64,000 nt of DNA from CAVXWV01 sp963695415 (lineage in GTDB: Bacteria; Chloroflexota; Anaerolineae; Anaerolineales; UBA4823): NCBI GenBank assembly GCA_963695415.1, contig CAVOGL010000007.1, positions 310,001 to 374,000 on the forward strand. The letters run 5' to 3'. Below, piece by piece: positions 1-9,416 of the stretch; the stretch's first letter is position 1; each line of letters begins with the position of its first letter. Made by a program: the position numbers and the translations under genes. The notes beneath the pieces were generated by a model, which did not search any database, had not been told where the DNA came from, and saw nothing but the letters and a program-made list of their open reading frames with translations.

Positions 1-670
1 GCCCCCAGTAATCCACCCAATGAGGGATACCCTTAGCTTCGAGGATTGCCTGAATCTTTCGAGCATCGGCAATCATCGGTTCTTCCCAGGCACCTTGCCC
101 GGTGCATATAATAATTGCACTTTCCTTGAATTGATCCAGATACCAGGGATCGTTGTTGTCTGGTAAATATGCCAGTGGCGAGTTGTAGAAAACATTTTCG
201 TCGGAATATTCACCAATGAACATACCCATGTCCATGGGACCACTAAGAGCGATTAATACATCGAAAATATCCGGGTGTCGAAAGAAGAAATTGGTGGAAT
301 GATAAGCACCCATGCTGCAGCCTGTGCTGATAAATTTCTGGCAAGTCTGACCACACAGGCTACGGATAAATGGAGCATACTCCTTCGTGACGTAACGGTC
401 ATAATCTTCATGCCGCCTGGCGCGTTCTGACGGATGGATGGATAAGTTTGTCCAGGATTGGTTGTCGATGCTGTCGATAGTAAAGACTTTGATTTTCCCA
501 TCTTCGATAAATTCCGCTACGGCTTCTATCATTTTGAAGTCTTCGTATTCAAAGAACCGCCCCCCTTGAGTTGGAAACACAAGAACTGGTTTACCGTAAT
601 GCCCGTAAACCTTCGTTTCCATGTCTTGACCCAGGTTGGGGCTCCACCATTTGTGATATTCAATACGCAT
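1..670 (-). CDS. alpha/beta-hydrolase esterase (COG4947-like), 3' end cut by window edge
   Basis: The reading frame is open from an ATG at 670 down to base 1, giving 223 residues with the C-terminus missing. The protein starts MRIEYHKWWS and carries the nucleophile elbow G-C-S-M-G near residue 143. That is the usual GxSxG serine position of alpha/beta hydrolases, and the pattern fits the small esterase family that includes COG4947. The catalytic acid and histidine would lie near or beyond the edge. It begins 11 bases after the stop of the ATP-grasp gene on the same strand, so the two are probably co-transcribed. The natural substrate cannot be told from sequence; an ester or thioester product of the neighbouring ligase is one possibility (inference). 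Confidence 0.75.
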   Translation of the reverse strand, partial: MRIEYHKWWSPNLGQDMETKVYGHYGKPVLVFPTQGGRFFEYEDFKMIEAVAEFIEDGKIKVFTIDSIDNQSWTNLSIHPSERARRHEDYDRYVTKEYAPFIRSLCGQTCQKFISTGCSMGAYHSTNFFFRHPDIFDVLIALSGPMDMGMFIGEYSDENVFYNSPLAYLPDNNDPWYLDQFKESAIIICTGQGAWEEPMIADARKIQAILEAKGIPHWVDYWG

Positions 671-681
671 TTAATATGTAC

Positions 682-1848
682 CTATACTTTCTGTTGGATA
701 AATTCGACGATGGAGAAAATCTCCTCAAGGTCGGGTGAACGCACAAGATAACCGTAGTCGCCCAGTGCTGCGCTGAAAACACCGCTGATGGGTTGGTGAT
801 GCGATATGCAGCAATCTTCCAATTCTTCGATGATCTCTGCATGCGTATGGGAGTAGGTAATCTTATTTTTTCTCCCGATATACGCACAATGATATGGGCG
901 CGAGTATTCCGCAGTGAACCGGTTGTGGACGACTACATGTGCCCACTCTTTATAAATATCAATGTCGTTGGCATAATTGAACATATCCGTGGTTAAACCA
1001 CCAGGTGGACGCATGTTCACCTCGAGGGCAATGATTTCACCACTGTCCTTCTTCTTGAAAAACTCGAAATGGAAAAACCTTTCGCGCACGTTAAAGGCTT
1101 TCAACACCTGCCGACCGACAGTTTCGAGTTCTTCGGGGATATCGCGAAGGGAATAATAATATACATCCTCATCATTATTAACAACTTCCATGATACCCTG
1201 GCTGTATGTATGCGATGTAAAAAACACCAGATTTCCATCTCGATCGGTCAAACCATCGAATGTGTAAATTTGTCCGGAGATGAACTCCTCGATGATGTAG
1301 TCTGTATCGGTTTTTTGTGAAAAGAATTGCTTCAATTGGGACAAGTTATTGATCTTGAACGTCTTCGCCGCGCCAACACCAATATCAGGTTTAGCTACGA
1401 CTGGGAAACCTATCTCATCTACAAGTTTCTTACCATCTGCCAGGGTTTTCACAACACGACCTTGTGGTGCTGGGACTCCTGCATGAATGAAAACTTTCTT
1501 CATCGCTGATTTTCGCTTGATCTTTTCTATTTCTTCACGCTTAATCCCAAAGATGTTGAAATCAGAGCGTAACGAAGCCTCAGTTTCAAGCCAATACTCG
1601 TTAAATGAATCAATGCGGTCAAGTTTTCCGTGCCTGTGTGTGAAATAACCGCAGGCGCGCAGTAACTGGTCATAACTGTGCATATCGTGGACCTGGAAAT
1701 ATTCACCCAGGGACGATTTCAACTCGGGTTTTAGATTATCATACGGCTCATCTGCAATACCCAGCACGTTTACCCCAAGCTCAAATAAATGGAATCCAAA
1801 AAGGTAATAATTTTCAGGGAAATGGGGCGAGAGAAATACAAAATTCAT
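682..1848 (-). CDS. ATP-grasp domain ligase
   Basis: A 388-residue protein with an N-terminal pre-ATP-grasp region (about 1-110) and an ATP-grasp fold (about 115-310). Visible elements are the nucleotide-binding strand PVVAKPDIGVGAAKT, the hinge-like IIEEFISGQIYTFDG, the metal-binding FHFEFF and the EVNMRPPGG loop. Members activate a carboxylate as acyl phosphate and join it to an amine or thiol. The carboxylate-amine ligase, carbamoyl-phosphate synthase-like group is the nearest fit. A carboxylase subunit is unlikely because no biotin partner is nearby. It is the first gene of a two-gene unit with the esterase. Substrates are unknown. Confidence 0.8.
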   Translation of the reverse strand: MNFVFLSPHFPENYYLFGFHLFELGVNVLGIADEPYDNLKPELKSSLGEYFQVHDMHSYDQLLRACGYFTHRHGKLDRIDSFNEYWLETEASLRSDFNIFGIKREEIEKIKRKSAMKKVFIHAGVPAPQGRVVKTLADGKKLVDEIGFPVVAKPDIGVGAAKTFKINNLSQLKQFFSQKTDTDYIIEEFISGQIYTFDGLTDRDGNLVFFTSHTYSQGIMEVVNNDEDVYYYSLRDIPEELETVGRQVLKAFNVRERFFHFEFFKKKDSGEIIALEVNMRPPGGLTTDMFNYANDIDIYKEWAHVVVHNRFTAEYSRPYHCAYIGRKNKITYSHTHAEIIEELEDCCISHHQPISGVFSAALGDYGYLVRSPDLEEIFSIVEFIQQKV

Positions 1849-2004
1849 TAAATCTCCATCTAGTCAAATGCTTTAGCCAGGTTTATATGATGAATATCCT
1901 TTAGGAAACCTGACATCATTATAGATCGAAAGCATTTTAAATTCTTCCATTTATACGACAAGTCCATTGAATTTGCAAATTATATGATCTCTACTTCCTG
2001 CCTC

Positions 2005-2054
2005 TATAATCACTTGTTATAATAATTTAGTTAAAACAAAATCGACGGAGGGAG
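2005..2054 (+). promoter_or_regulatory. possible promoter and Shine-Dalgarno of the phosphohexomutase operon
   Basis: The divergent spacer 1849-2055 is AT-rich and holds two TATAAT hexamers at 2005-2010 and 2018-2023. A GGAGGGAG ribosome-binding site at 2047-2054 precedes the ATG at 2056. I find no convincing -35 at 16-18 bases from either hexamer, so the promoter call is weak while the ribosome-binding site is clear. Confidence 0.3.
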
Positions 2055-2055
2055 A

Positions 2056-3478
2056 ATGACCCAAAAAATCGTATTCGGTACGGACGGTTGGCGCGGCAAG
2101 ATTGCTGATATCTACACATTCCAAAATGTGAGGAGATGTTCGCAGGGGTTCGCTAGCTACTTGTTATCGAGAAATTACGCCGGGGAGAGGGTGGTGATTG
2201 GATACGACAAACGATTCCATTCAGAAAATTTCGCATCAAGCGCGGCTGAAGTGATCGCTGGGAATGGTTTGAAGGTGCTGCTTACTGATGGTCCTTCTCC
2301 TACACCAGTAATTTCCTATGCAATCATTAAGAATAGTGCCGTAGGTGCAATAAATATCACTGCCTCACATAATCCGCCTACGGACAATGGATTTAAGGTG
2401 CGCGACCAGTTTGGTGGTGCAATCGCTCCAGATGATTTGAAAGAAATTGAGTCAATGATACCGGAAAGCGATGAAGGGATCAAAAGGGTAGCATATCAAG
2501 ATGGTATCAATTCCGGTGATATTGTGCTATTTAATCCTGACCCAGACTATATTCAACAGATTCACCGCCTTGTGGATTTAGAGCCAATAAAGAATGCAGG
2601 TTTGAGAGTTTTGGTTGATCCCATGTGGGGGAACGGTGCCGGATGGTTTCCAAAGCTTCTGGCAGGCGGTAACACCATGGTGCGAGAGATCCATAACTCC
2701 AGAAACCCGATCTATCCAGAAATGAGCCGACCTGAACCGATCCAGCCCAATATTGACGCAGGTTTGCGTGTAACCGTCGAACGCGGGGCAGATGTTCTCA
2801 TCATCACCGATGGAGACGCTGACAGGGTCGGTCTTGGCGATGAAAATGGGGTTTTCATTGATCAACTGCGTGTTTATGGACTCCTGGCTTATTACATGCT
2901 GGAGGTCAAAGGCTTGCGCGGACCCATCGTTAAAACCTTGTCCACAACTACAATGATCGACAAATTGGGCAAGATTTATAACGTGCCGATCTACACGACT
3001 GGCGTTGGTTTTAAATATGTGGCACCAAAAATGCTTGAAACTGGCGCTTTACTGGGTGGGGAAGAATCCGGTGGTTTTGCATTTAAAGATCACGTGCCAG
3101 AAAGAGACGGAATCCTGGCGGGGTTATATCTCCTTGACATGATGGTGCGTCTGAACCGGAAACCATCGCAATTAATCGATGTGCTCTTTGATGCCGTTGG
3201 CGGGCACTACTATGACCGTATTGACACTGTTTTTCGCGGGGATCGCGAGTTCCCGCCAGGATCACATCCTGGCTCATATTCCACAAGAACTTGGGGGCTT
3301 GAAGGTAACTGGTTTGGATCAGTCTGATGGCTTTAAGTTCAACCTTGAAGACGGAGGTTGGATGCTGATCAGATTCTCGGGTACGGAACCGATCCTCCGA
3401 GTTTATACGGAAACAACACGACAGGCGAGTGTGAAGAAGATACTCGAAGACGGTTTGCGTGTCGCTGGGATCGAGTAG
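2056..3478 (+). CDS. phosphoglucomutase/phosphomannomutase family protein (frameshifted)
   Basis: Alpha-D-phosphohexomutase that interconverts hexose 1- and 6-phosphates, feeding sugar-nucleotide synthesis. The catalytic phosphoserine loop TASHNP is at residues 102-107 (Ser104), the metal loop DGDADR at 252-257, the sugar loop GEESGGF further on, and the phosphate-binding RFSGTEP at the C-terminus. The frame opened at 2056 runs out at 3327. The rest (QELGGLKVTGLD through RFSGTEPILRVYTE) is in the +1 frame up to the stop at 3478. One extra base near 3238-3256, by a GGGG/CCC stretch, explains this; joined length is about 470 residues, normal for the family. The tatD frame follows directly after the stop. 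Confidence 0.85.
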
Positions 3479-4289
3479 TTGCTCGTAGACACCCACTGCC
3501 ATATTGATTTTTCTGATTTTGCTCATGACCGGTTCGATGTGTTCCGGCGAATGATCAAAGCTGATGTCAGAAAAGTCCTGGTACCTGGGATTGATCTTCA
3601 GTCCAGCCGCCAGATTGTCACAATGTTTCCTGAGAATGAGGACATTTACTTTGCTGTTGGTGTCCATCCGAATCACCTGGATGGATGGGATGACGACACA
3701 GCAAGTAGGATCGCTGAATTGTGCGTATCTACCAGCGTAGTGGCCATCGGCGAAATCGGATTGGATTATTATTGGGATCGAACAGATGAGAACAAACAGC
3801 GTGATGTTTTTATTGAACAACTGCTGTTAGCCTGCAGTTACCAACTGCCCGTTGTAATACATACGCGTGACAAAAAAGGCAGCGACAGGGCGATCCAGGA
3901 CGTTTACGATATTCTCAAGTCCTACAAAGATCGCCATGTCGAACAAAGCAAACCTTTCTCCACATGCGGAGGAGTGATGCATTCGTTCAGTTACAGCGCC
4001 GATTGGGCAAAAAAATTTACTAAACATTGGTTTTATGATTGGGATCACTGGACCGGTAACATATAAGAATGCGCATGAAAACCGGAATGTTGTCAGCCAA
4101 ACCAATCTGGAGCATCTGCTGCTAGAAACAGATTCGCCATTCTTGTCACCTGAACCATTCCGCGGAAAAAGGAACGAACCTGCCAACGTCTCCCTGATAG
4201 CAACAAAAATTGCTGAAATAAAGGGATTACCCTTTCACACAGTTGCTGAAACGACTACAATAAACGCCGGGAGACTTTTTTCTTGGTAG
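3479..4289 (+). CDS. TatD-family metal-dependent deoxyribonuclease (frameshifted)
   Basis: TIM-barrel metallo-hydrolase of the TatD family. The N-terminal metal motif DTHCHIDF, the GEIGLDYY strand, the VIHTR histidine, the MHSF histidine and the LLETDSP aspartate are all present in order. The start is TTG at 3479, immediately after the mutase stop. The frame breaks at about 4026-4034 (one extra base in cattggtttt) and continues as GFMIGITGPVTYKNAHE to 4289. Joined length is about 269 residues, typical. The 3' end overlaps the next start by 7 bases, implying translational coupling with the prenyl synthase. Confidence 0.85.
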
Positions 4290-5260
4290 AACAGGCAGTC
4301 CACAAAACTGGCTTTTTAGATCCGATAATCGATTATCTGGCTGAAGTTGAGGCAAAAATGAGCCTGCAAGCCGGTGGTCAACAATCCGATTTGCAAGCAG
4401 CCCTTAACCACTTATTATCTTCTGGGGGAAAACGCATTCGACCGGCGGTCACTTTATTGTGCGGGGGGATGCTTGGGGGCGATTGGGACAAGTTAGTGAT
4501 ATTGTCAGCCGCGATTGAACTGCTTCATACGGCGACACTGGTTCATGATGACCTGATCGATGGCTCCTTACTGCGCCGTGGCAATGCTACTTTAAACGCG
4601 CATTGGACACCAGCGGCAACTGTATTAACCGGTGATTTTATATTTGCTCGAGCCGCAAACCTGGCTGCAGAAACAGGATCAGTTCAGGTGATGCAAATGT
4701 TCGCCAACACACTGGCGACCATCGTGAATGGTGAGCTCAACCAGCTTTTCGGACGGGAAACCTTAATTGATCTCCACGGCTACGAGCAGCGCATCTATGC
4801 CAAAACAGCGTCCCTATTCGAATTGGCATCTTCTGCTTCAGCTGTGCTCAGCCCGGTGGATGAAAGAACAGTTGAACTGATGCACAGTTTTGGCAAAAAC
4901 ATCGGCATGGCTTTCCAGATCATCGATGATGTACTGGATTTCACCGGCAGCACTGATGCGGTTGGAAAACCGGTTGGCAGTGATTTGCGCCAGGGATTGG
5001 TTACCGCGCCGGCGTTGTTCTATTTCGAGGAATCACGGGAATACCACCTCCAGGAACAGATCCTCCAGCACAACCTACCGGAAACAGCATTCGAGAAGGT
5101 GCTCGACTCAATCCGGGAGAGTGATGCCATCGAGAGATCGTTAAAGATTGCGCAGAAATACATCGATCAAAGCAGGGAAAATGTGGCAATGTTCCCGGAG
5201 GGAACGTACAAGCAGTCTCTCTCAGGTCTGGTCGACTTCATCGTTCATAGAAGAGTTTGA
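4283..5260 (+). CDS. trans-polyprenyl diphosphate synthase
   Basis: A 325-residue isoprenoid chain-elongating enzyme that condenses isopentenyl diphosphate onto an allylic diphosphate. The first aspartate-rich motif DDLID is at residues 89-93 with RRG downstream, and the second, DDVLD, is at 215-219. The GGKRIRP substrate-binding loop lies near 48-54. It resembles octaprenyl/heptaprenyl synthase (IspB/HepT) more than short-chain IspA, so quinone side-chain synthesis is plausible; chain length cannot be assigned reliably by eye. The start is TTG at 4283, overlapping tatD. Confidence 0.88.
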   Translation: MVEQAVHKTGFLDPIIDYLAEVEAKMSLQAGGQQSDLQAALNHLLSSGGKRIRPAVTLLCGGMLGGDWDKLVILSAAIELLHTATLVHDDLIDGSLLRRGNATLNAHWTPAATVLTGDFIFARAANLAAETGSVQVMQMFANTLATIVNGELNQLFGRETLIDLHGYEQRIYAKTASLFELASSASAVLSPVDERTVELMHSFGKNIGMAFQIIDDVLDFTGSTDAVGKPVGSDLRQGLVTAPALFYFEESREYHLQEQILQHNLPETAFEKVLDSIRESDAIERSLKIAQKYIDQSRENVAMFPEGTYKQSLSGLVDFIVHRRV

Positions 5261-5286
5261 CAGGATATAATTACAAGTTCAGTGCG

Positions 5287-5344
5287 CAAGTGATTTTGTG
5301 TCAAGTGATTTTCGTGTCAAGTGATTTGTGTCAAGTGATTTTCG
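5287..5344 (+). repeat. four imperfect direct repeats upstream of tRNA promoter
   Basis: The core CAAGTGATT occurs at 5287, 5302, 5318 and 5332, with unit lengths of 15, 16 and 14 bases and intervening TT(C)GTGT. The last unit runs straight into the -35 box at 5345. The arrangement suggests either replication-slippage repeats or binding sites upstream of a promoter. Confidence 0.85.
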
Positions 5345-5373
5345 TTGACAAATCAAATTGTGCATAGTAAACT
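5345..5373 (+). promoter_or_regulatory. sigma-70-type promoter of the CAU tRNA gene
   Basis: A perfect TTGACA at 5345-5350 is separated by 17 bases from TAAACT at 5368-5373. Transcription would start about 12-14 bases before the mature tRNA 5' end at 5393, a normal pre-tRNA leader. Confidence 0.7.
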
Positions 5374-5392
5374 TTTGGCGCTTAAACGATAA

Positions 5393-5464
5393 GGCGAGGT
5401 AGCTCAATGGTGGAGCAGGGGACTCATAAGCCCTTGGATGTGGGTTCAAATCCCACCCTCGCCA
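5393..5464 (+). tRNA. tRNA with CAU anticodon (elongator Met, or Ile2)
   Basis: A cloverleaf can be drawn by hand. Acceptor GGCGAGG (5393-5399) pairs fully with CCTCGCC (5457-5463). The D stem is GCTC/GAGC and the anticodon loop CTCATAA at 5423-5429 gives anticodon CAT. The T arm is GTGGG-TTCAAAT-CCCAC (5440-5456), with discriminator A5464. CCA is not encoded. The lowest anticodon-stem pair is an A-G mismatch. The fully paired acceptor top argues against initiator tRNA. Met elongator and lysidine-modified Ile2 cannot be separated by eye. Confidence 0.93.
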
Positions 5465-5485
5465 TTTCCTATTTATTAATACAAT

Positions 5486-6403
5486 TTATATCCCACGCGG
5501 GTAACCATGGTAATCTCCCATGGTTTGCACTGCCAGTGCGCCGATTTTTGCTCCCAGATCAATAGCCTTGGGAAAATCCCAGCCTCTGAGCCAGCCGGCG
5601 ATGAAACCAGCGTCAAATCCATCACCCGCCCCTACGGGATCAAAAATCTTTTCCACAGGAAATGGTTTTGATTCGAGTATATTGCCGTCGATCGAAGCCA
5701 GGGTTCCGCGTTCAGCCCGTTTTAGAACTACTATCCTGGGTCCCAATGAGGCAGTAATTTCCAGAATCCGAAGGTCATCCGTTTCATCAAAGAGAGCTTT
5801 AGCGTCTTCATGACCTAAAAGTAAAAAATCAGACTTCTCAATCAAAGGAACCATAACACGTCTGGCATCGGAGTAATTCCAAAGCGGAGAACGGTAATTG
5901 GGATCGAATGAAATCATCGCACCAGCTTGCTTTGCCAGATGTATAAAACGGATGCTAGCCTCCCGGGCAGTTTCACTTAAGGATGGAGTGATGCCTGTCA
6001 GGTGTGCCAGACGAACGCCTTTTAACATTTCTGATTGGATATCCTCTGGTCCAATGCGTGAGGCTGCTGAACCAGACCGGTAATAATATACCCGGCGATT
6101 ACCATCTTTCAACCATTCTCGGAAAAATAAACCGGTTGGTGCATTATCGTCCACTCCAAGGCTGTCCAGGCATACACCCTCATCGGTCAATTTTGACCGG
6201 ATGAATTCACCGAAAGGGTCATTGCCTACCCGGCTGATAAAGCGTGTGGAGTGGTTCAGACGGGATAAAGCAATGGCAAAATTCGATTCCGCGCCAGCAA
6301 GATCGAAATTAAGGTTCTCGGCGATTGAAATTTCTACCGGTTTAGTGGGGTAAACCAGTATCATGCATTCGCCCAATGTGACAACTTCTGGAGTGAGATC
6401 CAT
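5486..6403 (-). CDS. PfkB-family sugar kinase, 2-keto-3-deoxygluconate kinase-like
   Basis: A 305-residue ribokinase-fold kinase. The N-terminal VVTLGECM strand, the substrate-binding GAESNFAIALSRL helix, the YYYRSGSAAS segment and the C-terminal PfkB signature DPVGAGDGFDAGF (catalytic Asp in GAGDG) are all present. The YYYRxGSAAS segment is typical of 2-keto-3-deoxygluconate kinases, so phosphorylation of KDG to KDPG is the best guess; fructokinase is the alternative. It is a single gene convergent with the tRNA, and no aldolase lies beside it. Confidence 0.78.
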   Translation of the reverse strand: MDLTPEVVTLGECMILVYPTKPVEISIAENLNFDLAGAESNFAIALSRLNHSTRFISRVGNDPFGEFIRSKLTDEGVCLDSLGVDDNAPTGLFFREWLKDGNRRVYYYRSGSAASRIGPEDIQSEMLKGVRLAHLTGITPSLSETAREASIRFIHLAKQAGAMISFDPNYRSPLWNYSDARRVMVPLIEKSDFLLLGHEDAKALFDETDDLRILEITASLGPRIVVLKRAERGTLASIDGNILESKPFPVEKIFDPVGAGDGFDAGFIAGWLRGWDFPKAIDLGAKIGALAVQTMGDYHGYPRGI

Positions 6404-6775
6404 ATTGTTCCTAATTTTATAAGAGAAGAAAATGAATACTTGTGTTCAATGGATTATACCAACCAACTCTTAACGAGAGGTGTCGATGGCACAAGTCTGC
6501 CTGTTTGTGATTTATTTCACCATATTTAAGCCTTTCGTCATATTGTTCTGTGATAAAATGCTCAGGATATTTTAATGACCATGCATTCGCCAACTCAATT
6601 TACCAAAAGGATTGTATCTTCCGGGGACTCCTTGTTTTCGTGAATTCCTTTTTGTGATGAGTCTGGTTTCAGTCCGGATCCTGTTACTGGTTGAAAAATG
6701 ATTAAACAAGAAATAAAGGATAAGTTTTCGCCCAAACTTACCTTTTTTTAATTTTGATTACCATGAGGAGAAATT
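6404..6775. other. 372-base divergent intergenic region without a gene
   Basis: This lies between the divergently transcribed sugar kinase and pyrophosphatase. I see no supported ORF, tRNA or strong hairpin. A TAAAAT hexamer at 6554-6559 could be a -10 but has no good -35. The pyrophosphatase has a GAGGAG ribosome-binding site at about 6765-6770. Confidence 0.5.
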
Positions 6776-9090
6776 ATGAATATATTAGGGTTAGCAGATC
6801 ACGGGTTAAATAATTTCGAGCAGATCGGCATTGTGTTTGTTCTCGTCACTGCCGTAATCAGCTTGGTATATGCCTGGTTATTGCGCGGGATTGTCATGAA
6901 GAAGGATAAGGGCACACCGGAGATGCTTGAGGTCTGGGATGCCATCCGAATCGGAGCAGACAGCTATCTTTCACGGCAATTAAAAACTATTTTGCCAGCG
7001 ATCGCAGTTCTAACCGTGGCACTATTCTTGAGCGTGTATGTTGTACCACCCAGCCTTGAAGCAAAAGCTGAGTTCCCTAATAATACACAGGTGATTATCG
7101 CTTTTGGGCGCACTGGTGCATTCATCGTTGGAGCCTTATTCTCGTTGATGGTTGGACAGCTGGGAATGAGAATGGCAATCCAGGCGAATGTACGCGTTGC
7201 ATCTGCCTCCCGACGTGGTTTTAATGAGGCTCTCTCGATTGCCTATTATGCAGGAACTGTCACCGGTATGTTGACCGATGGTTTGGGTTTGTTGGGGGGT
7301 ACAATCATCTTTATCATATTCGGAACGGCAGCCCCTGACGCGCTGACTCGGTTTTGGTTTTGGCGGTACTCTCATTGCACTTTTCATGCGGGTAGGTGGG
7401 GGTATTTTCACCAAGGCTGCCGATGTGGGTGCTGACCTGGTTGGTAAAGTTGAGAAGGATATGCCTGAAGACGATCCACGTAATGCCGCGGTTATCGCTG
7501 ACCTGGTGGGTGATAATGTGGGAGATTGTGCCGGTATGGCAGCAGATATCTTCGAAAGTTATGAGGTGACGATTGTTTCTGCTTTAATTTTGGGTCTGGC
7601 TTTGGTGGCGATTGATCCAAGCCACAGCCTGCGGTGGATCGTTTACCCGTTGATCATCCGTGGCATTGGGGTGATAAGCTCGATTTTTGGTACGTTTACA
7701 GTCCCAATCTGGGAGCGTTTCCCGATTAAGTTCCTTCGAGCTCATGACGCAGAAGAAGCCATGTTCCGTTCCTATGAAGTTTCATCGATTAATACGGTGA
7801 TATTCTCGTTTATTGTAGCGATATGGTATGCTGGCGATTGGCGCCTGGCCATGCTGACCACGATTGGTGTGGGTCTTGCTGTGGCATTTTAACCCACTTA
7901 CTTCTTATTTCACTTCAATTAAAAAACCGCCTGTTCAGGAAGTTGTCGAATCGACCACCACAGGTCCAGCCACAACCATCCTGTCCGGATTAGCCGTCGG
8001 GATGGAATCTAGCGTGTGGGCTCTGGTCGTCATTTGTTTATCCTTTATTTTCGCCGTGCTGTTATACGGTGGGGAAGGTGAGGTGTATGTGCTCTATGCG
8101 GTGGCGATGATTGGTATCGGCATGTTGAGCCACACTGGCAACAATGTTGCCATGGACTCTTATGGTCCCATATCTGATAATGCGAATGGGATCGGTGAGA
8201 TGGCATGGCACGGTCAGAAAGATGAAGAGACTTTGAAAGCACGCCAGATTATGGCTGACCTGGATGCTGTTGGAAATACAACCAAAGCGATTACTAAGGG
8301 TGTTGCAATAGCTTCAGCCGTTATCGCTGCGGTTAGTTTGTTCGCCTCATTTATCACGGATGTTGGCAGGATGCAGGTTGCCCTGAACATCACTCCACTG
8401 GAGTCGATCCGCGTGTCGGACACAATGGTATTCATTGGACTGCTCCTGGGTGGTGCGCTGCCATGGATGTTCAGCTCGCTTTCAATCCGTGCGGTCAGCC
8501 GTGCAGCTTCCCAGATCGTACATGAAGTGCGCACTCAGTTCCGCATCCCCGGTTTGATGGAAGGAAAGGTGAAACCAGATTACGCCCGAGTGGTCAGGAT
8601 ATCGACCGTATCCTCACAAAAGGAAATGTTGCCTTTGACAGCAATTGCAGTGCTCCTGCCGTTGGTTGTTGGAATGGTACTTAAGGTTGAAGCATTGGGC
8701 GGTTTCCTGGCGGGTGTAATCCTGTGTGGTCAATTGCTGGCAGTTTACATGTCAAACGCTGGTGGAGCATGGGATAACGCCAAGAAAGCGATTGAAGATG
8801 AGCCCAGGGATATAGACGCTAACACGGGTAAAGGCTCCGAAAGGCATAAAGCCGGCGTGGTGGGTGACACCGTAGGTGATCCTTTGAAAGACACTGCAGG
8901 TCCAGCCTTGAATCCAATGATCAAAGTTGTCAACCTGATCTCCCTGATCGCAGCTCCCGTTATGGTGAAATATTCCGACCTTGGATTCGTTGGTTGGGGA
9001 GTGGTGATCCTTTTGTTGGCAGGCATTTACCTTGCAATCCGCCAAAGTAAGAAACCTATGGCAGCCTTGGAACCGGCAAGCGGAGATTGA
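6776..9090 (+). CDS. hppA: membrane-bound proton-translocating pyrophosphatase, K+-independent type (two frameshifts)
   Basis: Integral membrane pyrophosphatase that couples PPi hydrolysis to H+ (or Na+) export. Signatures are the EDDPRNAAVIADLVGDNVGD loop, DNANGIGEM, and VGDTVGDPLKDTAGP near the end, with many hydrophobic helices. The loop GNTTKA near 8273 has lysine where K+-dependent members have alanine (GNTTAA), which family knowledge links to K+ independence. The frame shifts at about 7346-7352 and again at about 7887-7895, each explained by one extra base beside a T run. Joined length is about 770 residues, within the family range. With an acetogenic-type pathway it would conserve energy from biosynthetic PPi. 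Confidence 0.9.
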
Positions 9091-9118
9091 GCTTTCGAAT
9101 CTGTCGGATTTTGAAAAT

Positions 9119-9156
9119 AAAACCCCTGCAGCTTGAGTGCAGGGGGTTGTTTTTTG
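9119..9156 (+). terminator. Rho-independent terminator after hppA
   Basis: The stem AACCCCTGCA (9121-9130) pairs with TGCAGGGGGTT (about 9138-9147) around a short GCTTGAG loop, followed by GTTTTTTG. It lies 30 bases after the hppA stop. Confidence 0.9.
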
Positions 9157-9196
9157 AAAGATAAAATTTATCCAATATGGGCATGATATATGTCAC

Positions 9197-9225
9197 TTGT
9201 AAACTTAATTGTTATTTGCTATAAA
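9197..9225 (+). promoter_or_regulatory. promoter of the Wood-Ljungdahl operon
   Basis: TTGTAA (9197-9202), a 17-base spacer and TATAAA (9220-9225) with an extended -10 TG at 9217-9218. The predicted start, about 9232, leaves a leader of roughly 185 bases before the first ATG. This is the only well-formed promoter between the hppA terminator and the operon. Confidence 0.6.
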
Positions 9226-9231
9226 GGCACT

Positions 9232-9412
9232 AGCTTTCCGAGCCTTTGGTTCGTCATTTAACTTGCAGCGAAGTTTGAAGTCTTCCAACCTTTTATGAAT
9301 ATAAGATTTGATAACCCATCCGCAAAAATGTCGGAAACCATGGATCCAAACTCTCCACTTGCAATTCTTCGTGCGGTGGAGGTTTTTGTTTGTATCAAGA
9401 ATAAATAGGAGG
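9232..9412 (+). promoter_or_regulatory. 5' leader of the Wood-Ljungdahl operon with terminator-like hairpin
   Basis: The untranslated leader contains CTCCAC (9353-9358) and GTGGAG (9376-9381), which form a hairpin extended by weaker inner pairs (GCA/TGC). GTTTTTG follows at 9382-9388, resembling an attenuator, and AGGAGG is at 9407-9412. A smaller CGAGCC...GGTTCG inverted repeat is at about 9239-9254. I do not recognise a cobalamin, THF or other known riboswitch here. Confidence 0.5.
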
Positions 9413-9416
9413 CGTG

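Noticed and set aside
3083..3820. 245-residue minus-strand open frame
   Set aside because: It lies opposite the mutase and TatD genes, has no recognisable motif or ribosome-binding site, and is a shadow of the coding strand.
5287..5344. Possible CRISPR array from four short repeats
   Set aside because: Units are 14-16 bases with almost no spacer and no cas genes nearby; simple tandem repeats.
7136..7414. Minus-strand frames within hppA and within the acs genes
   Set aside because: All are antisense shadows of long conserved genes without independent support.
9232..9412. Cobalamin riboswitch in the operon leader
   Set aside because: I could not find a B12-box-like GCCACTG or the expected multi-helix layout; only a terminator-like hairpin.
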